Below are positions 11,406 to 20,507 of a stretch of DNA of 64,000 bases, in pieces (position 1 is the first letter of the stretch; the number at the start of each line of letters is the position of its first letter). The notes beneath the pieces are model-generated. The model searched no databases. It saw nothing but the letters and a program-made list of their open reading frames with translations, and had not been told where the DNA came from. The position numbers and the translations under genes are program-made. Origin of the DNA: Lachancea kluyveri NRRL Y-12651 (taxonomy: Eukaryota > Ascomycota > Saccharomycetes > Saccharomycetales > Saccharomycetaceae); contig CM000688.1 of NCBI GenBank assembly GCA_000149225.2, forward strand, positions 558,001 through 622,000, in the 5' to 3' direction.

Positions 11406-14360
11406 ATGCTATCCCAATCTTTGAAAAGGGTATCCTTGAGATGTTCTCATCTGAACACGCTCAGATCTACCATCTTGGTTTCTTCCTCAACTATCGCTTA
11501 TAGAAACGGCTCGCAAAATGTTAGTTTCAGCAAGTCCGAGCTATACCACACACTATCTGGTAACAAAGTCGCAAAGACAATCAGAGATGAGGCTTTTCGT
11601 GAAATTGAGCACATCAAAATCGCTACTCCTGAATTCAAACCAACTTTGAAAATTTTCCAAATTGGCTCGAGGCCAGACTCTTCTGTATACGTTCGCATGA
11701 AACTAAAGGCTTCCCAAGAAAGTGGCATCACGTGTATTGTCGAAAAGCTACCGGAAAGTATTGGAGAGGTAGAACTGTTGAACAAAATTGAACAAGTCAA
11801 CAATGATGATTCGATCCACGGTTTATTGATCCAGCTTCCCCTACCAAGACATCTAGATGAAACTAAAATCACCAATGCCGTGGACCATACAAAGGACGTC
11901 GATGGTTTCCACCGTTACAATGCCGGTGAATTATCTAAAAGGGGTGGCAAACCATTTTTCATCCCATGTACTCCAAATGGTTGTATCAGATTGCTCAAGG
12001 AGGCTGGTTTAAACCTGGCCGGTAAAAGTGCAGTAGTTTTAGGTAGATCTGATATCGTTGGTACACCCGTATCCTCACTTTTGAAAAATTTGAATGCCAC
12101 TGTGACGATTTGTCATAGCCATACTAAAGACTTGCCAAGTATTTTGTCAAAGGCTGATGTTGTCGTTGCCGCTTGCGGTGTTCCAAATTTTGTCAAGGGT
12201 GAATGGTTAAAGGAAGGTGTTGTAGTTGTTGATGTTGGTATCAATTACGTTGCAGATGCCACAAAGAAATCCGGCCAAAGATTAGTTGGTGACGTTGATT
12301 TCGAATCCGCCAAGGAGAAAGCTTCCTACATAACCCCAGTCCCTGGTGGTGTTGGTCCAATGACCGTTGCTATGCTGGTTCAAAACGTTTTGTTAGCTGC
12401 CAAGAGACAATTATCCGAATCTAACAAGGTGCCACAAATCAGCCCATTGCCATTAAACTTGGAAACTCCTGTCCCATCAGATATCGAAATTTCTAGGAGA
12501 CAACAGCCCAAACACATCGAACAAGTTGCCGAAGAATTAGGTATCCATCCAAGTGAAGTAGAGTTATACGGCCATTACAAAGCCAAAATTTCCCCAAAAG
12601 TTCTACAAAGGCTAGAGTCAAATGAAAACGGTAAGTACATATTGGTTGCTGGTATCACACCAACTCCGTTAGGTGAAGGAAAATCGACAACCACCATGGG
12701 GTTGGTTCAAGCTTTGACCGCTCACTTGAAAAAGCCATCCATTGCTAATGTTCGTCAACCTTCCATGGGCCCAACTTTCGGTGTAAAGGGTGGTGCTGCA
12801 GGTGGTGGTTATGCACAAGTCATTCCAATGGACGAGTTCAACTTACATTTGACTGGTGACATCCATGCTATCTCTGCGGCCAATAACTTGTTAGCTGCAG
12901 CTATCGATACCAGAATGTTTCACGAAAACACTCAAAAGAAGGATGCCACTTTTTACAACAGATTAATTCCTCTTAAAAAGGGTGTGCGTAAGTTTACCAA
13001 GTCTATGTTGAACAGATTGGAGAAGCTGGGTATTAACAAGACTAACCCAGACGATCTAACTGCTGAAGAGATTAAAAAGTTTGCTCGCTTGAACATCAAT
13101 CCAGAAACCATTACTATCAAAAGAGTCGTGGATGTTAATGATAGAATGTTACGTCAAATCACCATCGGTCAAGCTCCAACTGAAAAGGGCCAAGTCAGGT
13201 CCACCGGATTTGATATTACTGTTGCTTCAGAGTTAATGGCAATTTTAGCCTTATCTAGAGATTTGAAGGATATGAGAGAACGTGTTGGACGTATAGTTGT
13301 TGGTGCAAATGAATCCAATGAGCCGGTAACTGTAGAAGACATTGGATGTGCAGGTGCCATCACTGCTCTGTTAAAGGATGCTATCAAGCCAAACTTGATG
13401 CAGTCTTTGGAAGGAACTCCAGTGTTGGTTCATGCGGGCCCATTCGCTAACATTTCTATTGGTGCATCATCTGTTATTGCTGACAGAGTTGCTTTGAAAT
13501 TGGTTGGTAAGCCAAGGAATGCCCCAGAGGGTACCAAACCGGGATACGTAGTTACTGAGGCTGGTTTTGACTTCACCATGGGTGGTGAAAGATTCTTTAA
13601 TATTAAATGTCGTGCTTCTGGGTTAACCCCAAATGCAGTAGTTTTAGTTGCTACCGTTAGAGCATTAAAGCTGCATGGCGGTGCTCCTGATGTTAAGCCA
13701 GGCCAAGCTTTACCAGCAGAATACACCCAAGAAAATGTCGATTTAGTCGCAAAGGGTGTCGCCAATCTATGTAAGCAAATCGAGAACGCTAGAAGCTTTG
13801 GTGTTCCAGTGGTTGTTGCTATTAACAAGTTTGAAACCGATACCGATGCTGAAATCGAGGTCATCAGAAACGCTGCCAAGGAAGCCGGTGCTTATGATGC
13901 CGTTTCAACTAACCACTGGGCAGAAGGTGGTAAAGGTGCCATCGAATTAGCAAATGCTGTCATTAATGCTGCCGAAGAACCGGCTAACTTTGAATTTCTA
14001 TACAATGTCGACCAAACTGTTGAAGAAAAGCTAAAAACAATCGTTCAAAAGATGTATGGCGGTGCCGAAATCGAAATCTTGCCAGAAGCCCAAAAGAAAA
14101 TTGACCTGTACAACAGCCAAGGGTTTGGAAATTTACCAATCTGTATCGCTAAGACTCAATATTCCCTATCCCATGACGCCAAACTGAAAAACGTTCCAAC
14201 TGGATTTACCTTCCCTATCAGGGATGTTAGAGCATCGGTTGGTGCAGGCTATCTTTACGCTTTGGCTGCTGAAATTCAAACCATCCCGGGACTGTCTACA
14301 CACGCAGGTTACATGAATGTTGAAGTGAATGAGGAAGGTGAAATCGAAGGTTTGTTTTAA
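11406..14360 (+). CDS. MIS1: Mis1, mitochondrial C1-tetrahydrofolate synthase
   Basis: A 984-residue trifunctional enzyme: 5,10-methylene-THF dehydrogenase, methenyl-THF cyclohydrolase and formate-THF ligase. The first 35 residues (MLSQSLKRVSLRCSHLN...) are basic and Ser-rich with no acid, a mitochondrial presequence. The dehydrogenase/cyclohydrolase domain is at about 45-340, with the catalytic YxxxK (YVRMK), DGLLIQLPLP-like and GRSDIVGTP segments and PVPGGVGPMTVAML. The synthetase domain is at about 360-984, with the ATP-binding loop TPLGEGKSTT. The frame opens upstream at a TTG; the ATG at 11406 starts the presequence. S. cerevisiae has a mitochondrial (MIS1) and a cytosolic (ADE3) form. 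The presequence and the TEC1/RPL19 neighbours say this is MIS1. Confidence 0.96.
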   Translation: MLSQSLKRVSLRCSHLNTLRSTILVSSSTIAYRNGSQNVSFSKSELYHTLSGNKVAKTIRDEAFREIEHIKIATPEFKPTLKIFQIGSRPDSSVYVRMKLKASQESGITCIVEKLPESIGEVELLNKIEQVNNDDSIHGLLIQLPLPRHLDETKITNAVDHTKDVDGFHRYNAGELSKRGGKPFFIPCTPNGCIRLLKEAGLNLAGKSAVVLGRSDIVGTPVSSLLKNLNATVTICHSHTKDLPSILSKADVVVAACGVPNFVKGEWLKEGVVVVDVGINYVADATKKSGQRLVGDVDFESAKEKASYITPVPGGVGPMTVAMLVQNVLLAAKRQLSESNKVPQISPLPLNLETPVPSDIEISRRQQPKHIEQVAEELGIHPSEVELYGHYKAKISPKVLQRLESNENGKYILVAGITPTPLGEGKSTTTMGLVQALTAHLKKPSIANVRQPSMGPTFGVKGGAAGGGYAQVIPMDEFNLHLTGDIHAISAANNLLAAAIDTRMFHENTQKKDATFYNRLIPLKKGVRKFTKSMLNRLEKLGINKTNPDDLTAEEIKKFARLNINPETITIKRVVDVNDRMLRQITIGQAPTEKGQVRSTGFDITVASELMAILALSRDLKDMRERVGRIVVGANESNEPVTVEDIGCAGAITALLKDAIKPNLMQSLEGTPVLVHAGPFANISIGASSVIADRVALKLVGKPRNAPEGTKPGYVVTEAGFDFTMGGERFFNIKCRASGLTPNAVVLVATVRALKLHGGAPDVKPGQALPAEYTQENVDLVAKGVANLCKQIENARSFGVPVVVAINKFETDTDAEIEVIRNAAKEAGAYDAVSTNHWAEGGKGAIELANAVINAAEEPANFEFLYNVDQTVEEKLKTIVQKMYGGAEIEILPEAQKKIDLYNSQGFGNLPICIAKTQYSLSHDAKLKNVPTGFTFPIRDVRASVGAGYLYALAAEIQTIPGLSTHAGYMNVEVNEEGEIEGLF

Positions 14361-15175
14361 AAAAATCAAAACAACAACCTGTAAATTAGAAGTCGTATAT
14401 AAACTGAATAATAGCTCACTACCATTCTTATTTGAAAACTGAAATTAAGAGGATGAATAGATGAAAGAAAAGTATAGTTGTTTTTTTATCATTATTCTTT
14501 TCCACTTTATATATATTACATATATTATATGGATTCTCCGGGTCTCCCATTCGACGGGACGTTGGTCAAGAGTCACCGTACACGAAACCAAATGCACAGC
14601 AGGAATGAAGAAAAACTCGATCAAATGCTATACTCTCAGTGACAGTGACACATTTCTAGCAGACTAGTCCTACCAAGAAACACAACCAACAATACGGGAT
14701 ACAACTTGCTAGACATGGTCACTGAAACCTTTGAATGGGTTTACTGTGACTGTACGCTACCTGAAGATACTGAAAAAATTAACAGCCGACAGAACGATGC
14801 AAAAAGACACATCTTGTTCCCTGCTATCATACAAGAGCAGTTTATACCAGGTTCTAAGAAGTACATACCTTTGTTTCATGAGGGTATCAAGAAAGGCGCA
14901 ATGGAAGAGTACTCCATCCAAGGTTAAGCAGGCTGGCCCTGCACTTTGCGCTAGTTTACGGTACGATTGGTAAATAGTTTAATAGGCTGTCAGCCCAAAC
15001 TGCTGTGGCTTCCTGAATTGAAAGATGTGAAAGTATCCTTTTTTTTGTAAAGAAACAATAATGGCTAATAATATATCTCGATATAATTATTAGAGAAAAA
15101 CCGACACAGGTTTATACTACATAAAAAGATAGATGAAACGTAGAGAAACAGAGAATGATGACATTACTATGCTAT
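14361..15175. other. Convergent intergenic region MIS1/RPL19
   Basis: 815 bp between two 3' ends. There are TA-rich 3'-processing-like stretches on both sides (14510-14530 and 15060-15095). One ATG-started ORF of 70 codons (14715-14927, plus strand) has a fairly ordinary protein composition but no family I recognise. Otherwise nothing seen. Confidence 0.4.
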
Positions 15176-16134
15176 TTAAGCATCTTCCTTCAACAAAGCT
15201 TCTCTCTTTTCAGCGACTCTTTGAGCTCTTCTTTCACGGGCAGCTCTGTTCTTGGATCTTCTAGCTTCAGATTCTTCCTTCAAAGCCTTTTCACGTTGAG
15301 CATCAGCCTTAGCTTGGATGATGTGTTCAACCAAAGCTCTCTTGTGCTTGAAAGTGTTACCCTTGGCAGACTTGTACAAAGAGTGGTACAAGTGTCTGTC
15401 GATCTTACCAGCATCACGGTACTTAGCCAATAATCTTCTCAAGACACGCAATCTTCTGATCCAGACAACTTGGGATGGCAAACGAGCTTCCTTAGTACCC
15501 TTTCTCTTACCGTAACCAGTGTGACGACCGTTTCTCTTGGACTCAGCCATCAATCTAGTTCTGGATCTAGAGTGAATTCTAGTTGGCTTCTTGACAATGG
15601 TACCGTTCTTGACCAACTTTCTGATAGCATTTCTGGAGTTGGCTTGAGCGATTTCAGAGGTTTCACTTGGGTCCAACCAGATCTTTCTCTTACCAACACC
15701 GACAACAGAAGCGGCAAGTCTCTTTTGAGTGCGTAAGTTAGCCCTGTAAAAAAAAGTTAGTTAGCTGTCATTTAGTGAACACAAGTACTTATTTCAAGGA
15801 AGATGAATCTCGAATGGTATGTTGTTGAGATTTTGAAGATCCCTTTCAAAGAAAGACGGTTAGCCCCTTCAGCGCATCGAGAAGGTATTTCTCGATTCAA
15901 AGCTTGTGAGAAGCAATTTGGTTAACCACCAAACCTTATAGTGCTCAATAAGATCCTTTGAATAATCAAAAAGAGACTCATCCAGGGTACATCGTTTACT
16001 TCAGTCATCAACACTGGAACAATTTATAATGGAAATTGTTTGGAAATTCGTCTAGGTGATAAGGAGCGCAATAAACATAATACTATCTCAATTCATCTCT
16101 TGGAAAATAGCTTCCCGTTAATTTAGACATACAT
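15176..16134 (-). CDS. RPL19: 60S ribosomal protein L19 (eL19), with a 2-nt first exon
   Basis: Ribosomal protein eL19, a component of the large subunit, single copy here versus RPL19A/B in S. cerevisiae. Exon 1 is just AT (16133-16134). The intron is 15744-16132, with donor GTATGT and acceptor TTTACAG. Exon 2 (15176-15743) begins G-GCT-AAC, restoring the N terminus [20 protein letters not shown]. The product is 189 residues, the same as in S. cerevisiae, where both RPL19 genes also have a 2-nt first exon. The branch site is not a perfect TACTAAC; AACTAAC about 15 nt before the acceptor is the best candidate. Codon use is strongly biased (AGA, TTG, GCT), as in highly expressed yeast genes. 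It lies between MIS1 (neighbour of RPL19A) and the YBL028C homolog (neighbour of RPL19B). Confidence 0.95.
15744..16132 (-). other. Spliceosomal intron of RPL19
   Basis: 389-nt intron starting right after the AT of the start codon. Donor GTATGT is at 16132-16127 and the CAG acceptor ends at 15744. Likely branch site AACTAAC. Confidence 0.9.
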
Positions 16135-16224
16135 TTTTGCTTTTGGTTTCTCTATTGAACGTAAATAAGAATTAGTAGGTACTATCCATCAAATTTCAAG
16201 AAGTTTTTTTTTACTGAACCTTGC

Positions 16225-16490
16225 AGAATAGAGGAGCGAGAGAGGTACACAGAGACCGACCGACGCAGAGTGTGGTCCGAGCTAGACGGTGCCAGGTGGT
16301 AGGTGGGTAGAGGTGGTGGACGGGGGGACAGGAGCTGGGCTAGGGGACAGGTGTGGCTAGGCGAGACGCAGTGGGAGCAGTGCCACTGGAGCTAGGAGGG
16401 GAAGTGGTGTGTGTCTCGCGGTGACTCTGGCAGGATACCGCTAGCGAGGGGGCGGGGGGAGGGGGGGGTACTGAATTGCCGGCTGTGAGC
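16225..16490 (+). other. G-rich island with G-quadruplex potential
   Basis: About 260 bp with GC content far above the surroundings and a marked G excess on the plus strand, ending in runs of five, six and eight G separated by single C and A (about 16447-16468). Several other GGG runs lie 5' of it, so plus-strand G-quadruplexes are plausible. There is no ORF. Confidence 0.7.
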
Positions 16491-16618
16491 CACAAGCAGC
16501 TGAACTAACCTCGCCTTAAATGTTTCACGACGCACACGTAGGTGCTTGAAAAATCCGAGACATTTTTCGTATAATGTGTGGGCTTAGAAAAATAAAGACA
16601 GTAATACACATATCGGGG

Positions 16619-16628
16619 GTATGGGTGC
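16619..16628 (-). promoter_or_regulatory. Rap1-like site upstream of RPL19
   Basis: GCACCCATAC on the minus strand fits the Rap1 consensus (ACACCCATACAT) used in most ribosomal-protein promoters. Confidence 0.6.
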
Positions 16629-16708
16629 GAACTAATTAAAAACCATGACTGTTTTAATAGATAACTTAAAACGGCACATAAAAAAAAAGAAATGTGTCGG
16701 CATCTAAT

Positions 16709-16736
16709 AAAATTTTTCACAAATTAGAGATGAGCT
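16709..16736 (+). promoter_or_regulatory. RRPE + PAC elements of the YBL028C homolog
   Basis: AAAATTTTTCA followed ten bases later by GATGAGCT: the paired motifs of ribosome-biogenesis genes, 63-90 bp upstream of the ATG at 16800. Confidence 0.7.
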
Positions 16737-16799
16737 CTCATGTCCATCAGAGTTCGTTGCAAGGGAAGACACACTAGACTAAAAAGAAAAACAGAAACA

Positions 16800-17141
16800 A
16801 TGGCTAAATCGTTACGTGCCAAGTCCCATTTGAAGGCCAAATCTATCAAGCGCAAGGGTGTTTTCCAAAATGTTGTAGATGCCCGTACTGACAGACTTGC
16901 CGAGAAGTTGAAGCAGGGTTTAATTGACCAGAAGATGCAAAAGCTAAAGGCTAAGGATGGTGACATGGAATTGGACGAGGGTGTGCTACAGAATGCAGAA
17001 GTCAAAGAAGACGGTGAGAAGATGGACGAAGATAAGAAGAAAGTTAGTACCTCTGGTTGGAGAGACGCTAGACACCACACTTACAAGAAAAACCAAAAGA
17101 TAAAGAAAACTAAGAAGAAGGGTTCTTTCACTAAATTTTAA
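16800..17141 (+). CDS. YBL028C: YBL028C homolog, LLPH-type nucleolar ribosome-biogenesis protein
   Basis: A 113-residue, very basic protein. The N terminus MAKSLRAKSHLKAKSIKRK is the conserved LLPH/YBL028C start. A short acidic middle precedes a Lys-rich C terminus (KKNQKIKKTKKKGSFTKF). The family is associated with pre-60S particles in the nucleolus. The frame is open upstream, but the family N terminus fixes the start at 16800. Position fits synteny: in S. cerevisiae YBL028C is divergent from RPL19B (YBL027W), as here. The RRPE/PAC promoter agrees with a role in ribosome biogenesis. Confidence 0.9.
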   Translation: MAKSLRAKSHLKAKSIKRKGVFQNVVDARTDRLAEKLKQGLIDQKMQKLKAKDGDMELDEGVLQNAEVKEDGEKMDEDKKKVSTSGWRDARHHTYKKNQKIKKTKKKGSFTKF

Positions 17142-18310
17142 GTTGGAGTCATTGTTAGCTTCGATAGGTTGGGGAAAAAAAATCATAAAATGTCTTCATC
17201 CAACAAGGAGTTTTCTCTTATTACTGGTGGTTCGATAACCTACCAGAAATGACGTCTCATAATACTGAAGCAGTCTCTCGAGTACTATCACAATAGTAAC
17301 GGTGTCGAGGAGCTGTCAAACGGAATCGAGGTTTCAAAACTCATTGGTATATTTGTAAATTAGAATTCGATTAGGTAAACTTTGTATCATTTAAACTCAC
17401 AAACCAACAAGTAGCTAAAAGCTCTTTTTAGACTCATCACGAAGAGGCAGGTAGGCCAAATCTGTCTGCTGGGACGCTAGCCATACATAACCTTACTTTC
17501 AACACGTTTTGCCTTCATACAGGAGCCTCGCCGTCAGGGGATTAGCGAGCGCAGTATCGCTTGTCCAAATTGGTCCGATAAGGGACTATTAGCTGGATAT
17601 GAAAGCTGTAGAAACATTTTCTTCTCAGAAAGAAATCATTTGGGTACAAGCATCCGACCGATGCACTGCCAAGAAAACTATGTAATCAAGAATGGAGCAT
17701 TACTTCCATTCCTCTGAAAGTTTTTAGATGCAAATACCAGCATCCCCTATGTGTCAGCATACGCTTGCCTTTGAAGTAATAGTCCGCTGATCTGACGGTC
17801 TTTTTTTTTTGTATCACGCGCTGACCCAAGATGTCCCGCAGAAAGGCACTGACGCAGATGAAAACAAAACAATGACTGCAATAAAAGAGAGAAAAAAAAA
17901 ACAACAAGAAAAGAAAAGAAAAGAACAAAGATGGGGCATAACATCCGATAGAAGCGCACCGGCTTCGAGTTTTAATAGGGCTGATCACGTTAGCATGGTG
18001 CAAAGTTTGAGCGCTTTCATAGGTAGTGTAAAAAAAACAATTTTAATTTGTTACAACATTACGATGTCAATGATGAATAAGTTATAAAATTGGGCACATC
18101 GACGGCAGTGTGTGGTATTATTAGTATTAGTTTTATTTATATTTTCTTCATTTATTCGTCTGTGACCCAAAAAAAAAAAGTTCTATAAAGTTTTCGCAGT
18201 AAATGTTTAAATCAATGATCGTAGTTCCTTATACGACCAGTTTCGTAAATCCGACCTCCCAAGAAATTAAAAATAAAAAAGAAAAAGACTGTTCCATGTT
18301 TTCGTGCCTT
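17142..18310. other. Long convergent intergenic region, candidate origin motif
   Basis: 1.17 kb between two converging genes, long for this genome. No credible ORF. It has a 7-bp hairpin at 17692-17713 (GAATGGA/TCCATTC), a near-dyad at 17224-17246 and an 11-of-11 match to the S. cerevisiae ARS core WTTTAYRTTTW (ATTTATATTTT, 18135-18145). The ARS match alone is weak evidence, as such matches are common in AT-rich DNA and origins differ between genera. Confidence 0.35.
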
Positions 18311-19444
18311 TTACATCAAGAAGCTGGTGCTAGAGGAGCCACTGTAGCGTTTCAGACCTATGCTCTCTGATGAAGTAGAACCTCTAGAACTGGTGTTACT
18401 CCCTGAAGTCACGAACTCGTTCCTTGATTGAGTGTCTTTCTTCTTTTCCATATCCCTCTTTAATTTTGCCTTTGCTCTTCTTTCCCTTCTTAGCCTACTC
18501 TGCATCATGTAATAAGTAGCTCTTCTAATCACGGTTTCCAGAACATTATGATCGTACTCCGGGTACTTTACTTGAACTCTTTCGTGCAGTGCATTTAACA
18601 ACTTGGAACGGTACTCCTTCGAGGTATCACGGACCCACGTCTTGTAACCCAGCGGATAGTGTAACTCGTTTTCGAAAATATCTAGAATATAGCGTTCACG
18701 CCGCAAGGCTTCCTCTGCAGAGTCCAAGTTTAAAACCTCGGCCAAACCTTGTGCCGATAACCTCGAGTCAGAGACTTTCTTGCTTCCACCTGCAGATACG
18801 GAGCAAGTTGGGGAAGAGGTGGATCTTCTTGAAGAGTAGCGCCGTTGACGTGGGATATGGTGATGTTCACCCTCACTGTCCTCATCAGTGTGATGCTCGT
18901 AGTTGGATTCGCCTTCCTCATCGTTGTATTTGGATTGTATTTGCTCTGTTATAATAGCCATTGGTTCATTCTTCAAAGAGATTTCTTCAGATGATGTAAT
19001 AGGATAGATCAGAGAGGGATCCTTGTCGTAAGATTGAGTTGTAAAATCCGTAAAGCTAGTGTAGGACATCAATGGGTCACGAGCCGCAATGAATCCATTT
19101 TGCTCATCATCAAAGCTTGTCTTAGTAAATGACGTTCTGTTACTTAAGAAACTCGTGGAGTAAAAATCTGAGTCCAGCAGAGAATTTTGACCGAAAAGTG
19201 GGCCAGAGGAAGTAGTCGAAAGGGAGAAAACAGAAGAGTTAGAGGCGGCCTGAGGCATCGTAGTAGCCATTGGATAATCAAGACCGATTAGTGGGTTCAC
19301 CACATCTTCCTGCAAAGGTTCTTCAACCTGCTCTCCTTCGTCTTGGCATTGGGGTTCACCGTCCGAGTGACCTTTTTTGTCATCAGAAACAAAAATGAGG
19401 CTATTGTCTAGAAAGCGGTATTCTTCAACACTGGAATGTAGCAT
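18311..19444 (-). CDS. YBL029W: YBL029W homolog, protein of unknown function
   Basis: A 377-residue protein of unknown function, almost the same length as S. cerevisiae YBL029W (376) and in the equivalent position and orientation (convergent with the YBL028C homolog, next to the YBL029C-A homolog). The N-terminal two-thirds is Ser/acidic and probably disordered. A His/Glu-rich patch (EHHHIPRQRRYSSRRS) precedes a compact C-terminal region (about 235-345: SAEEALRRERYILDIFENELHYPLGY through RRATYYMMQ) that looks folded and helical. The protein ends in a basic helix (RLRRERRAKAKLKRDMEKKK). Identification rests on synteny and length; I do not know a family signature. Confidence 0.7.
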   Translation of the reverse strand: MLHSSVEEYRFLDNSLIFVSDDKKGHSDGEPQCQDEGEQVEEPLQEDVVNPLIGLDYPMATTMPQAASNSSVFSLSTTSSGPLFGQNSLLDSDFYSTSFLSNRTSFTKTSFDDEQNGFIAARDPLMSYTSFTDFTTQSYDKDPSLIYPITSSEEISLKNEPMAIITEQIQSKYNDEEGESNYEHHTDEDSEGEHHHIPRQRRYSSRRSTSSPTCSVSAGGSKKVSDSRLSAQGLAEVLNLDSAEEALRRERYILDIFENELHYPLGYKTWVRDTSKEYRSKLLNALHERVQVKYPEYDHNVLETVIRRATYYMMQSRLRRERRAKAKLKRDMEKKKDTQSRNEFVTSGSNTSSRGSTSSESIGLKRYSGSSSTSFLM

Positions 19445-20074
19445 AATGCGCTTCGAGGATACGTAGCCCTATGGCTTCAGATTCTATTAAGATCAGATGT
19501 CTGGATTCAAATGTCATTGAAATGTCTCGCTCCTTTTTCTTTTATACAAACGAGCTGCGAGCGTGTGACTATATCAGTCACTATCAGCATGCCGAGCCTT
19601 TCGTGCACATCTATCCAGACCGTCGCCAGCCTAACATTGCGCAGGTAAAATCCGCCTTTTGGCAGGTGAAGTTGCGTTTAGAACGGAGGACTCACGTTAG
19701 TCACTCCTAGACAATCACGTAGCACTTATCGCGGTTGTACCGTTCTCGTCTCGCACCCATCCTCGGTGTTACCATATCGGGTAATCTCTGCCGAGAGCCG
19801 TTCGGTGACCTGGTGTTTATCTCGTCTATAATGATCCATAGACATGTGATGATGATTACCCGCAATACTGGTATGCCGGTTTCCAAGCTTCTGCGGATTC
19901 CCCTTTTAGGAGGAGCAGCGGAGAGAGGCTCATCACACCCTATAGCAAAAAGCTTCAGCTTCCTGCATGGGAAGGGATTCGTCTTATATATAGCGAGCCC
20001 TGTTGCCAATAAGGGCAACTGCAAAGAAATGATCACAAGGTCTTTTGTTGAGCATCGGATACTTCGACAAGGTA
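19445..20074. promoter_or_regulatory. Divergent promoter region YBL029W / YBL029C-A homologs
   Basis: 630 bp. Two oppositely oriented Reb1-type sites, CGGGTAA at 19778-19784 and TTACCCG at 19856-19862, sit near the middle, the usual place for a Reb1-organised nucleosome-free region in a bidirectional promoter. No gene seen. Confidence 0.55.
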
Positions 20075-20365
20075 ATGTCATTTGTACCTATTATCTTTGG
20101 CAAACGAGATTGGGACTCGGACTACGACAAGTCCAACCAGTACAACTCGCTTTACTGCCCTAACTGTCATAACTTTAACGTCAAACCCGTGAAAAGACGG
20201 GAATTTATATGTGTGTGGTTTGTGCCAATATTTCCAATGTATTGGGGAAAACAGCTTCACTGTCCAATTTGCAACTGGAGACAGGATTTCAAGAACGAGG
20301 AGCAGCTGCAGAAGGTTCTGAGGGAACAGCAAAATATAAGGGCTGGGAAGGCCGCTGTGTACTAA
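20075..20365 (+). CDS. YBL029C-A: YBL029C-A homolog, small zinc-ribbon-like protein
   Basis: A 96-residue protein beginning MSFVPIIFGKRDWDSDY. It contains two CxxC pairs (CPNCHNFNVKP and CPICNWRQDF) flanking a hydrophobic aromatic segment (ICVWFVPIFPMYW). This LITAF-like layout suggests a split zinc ribbon with a monotopic membrane insertion. S. cerevisiae YBL029C-A is a small protein of unknown function reported at the cell periphery. An upstream in-frame ATG at 20045 exists, but the MSFVPI start fits the family. It is convergent with the Zn2Cys6 gene that follows. Confidence 0.88.
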   Translation: MSFVPIIFGKRDWDSDYDKSNQYNSLYCPNCHNFNVKPVKRREFICVWFVPIFPMYWGKQLHCPICNWRQDFKNEEQLQKVLREQQNIRAGKAAVY

Positions 20366-20507
20366 ATTTGGGGCGCGATGTCTTGCTTTGCGCGAGCTTT
20401 CTATGCGAACCTATATAGAAATATGTTTTAATGAGAATAAAAAAAAAAAAAAAAAAAAAAAGGAAAATGTATTTACACGAAGAAATGGGCACGGTGATTC
20501 CAGTGTC

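Larger units (their letters stand above)
16135..16799. promoter_or_regulatory. Divergent promoter region RPL19 / YBL028C homolog
   Basis: 665 bp. On the RPL19 side is a strongly G-rich (plus-strand) island at about 16225-16490. Beyond it lies a Rap1-like site, GCACCCATAC on the minus strand (16619-16628), about 485 bp from the RPL19 start, with a weaker Rap1-like sequence near 16574-16582. On the other side an RRPE (AAAATTTTTCA, 16709-16719) and a PAC (GATGAGCT, 16729-16736) precede the YBL028C homolog by 60-90 bp. Confidence 0.65.

Noticed and set aside
15155-15736. Several plus-strand ORFs rich in Ser/Leu/Thr opposite RPL19
   Set aside because: Antisense shadows of a highly codon-biased ribosomal protein gene.
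17221-17250. GGTTCGATAACC near the YBL028C homolog 3' end, tRNA-like
   Set aside because: It is the loop of a small dyad. No cloverleaf can be built around it.
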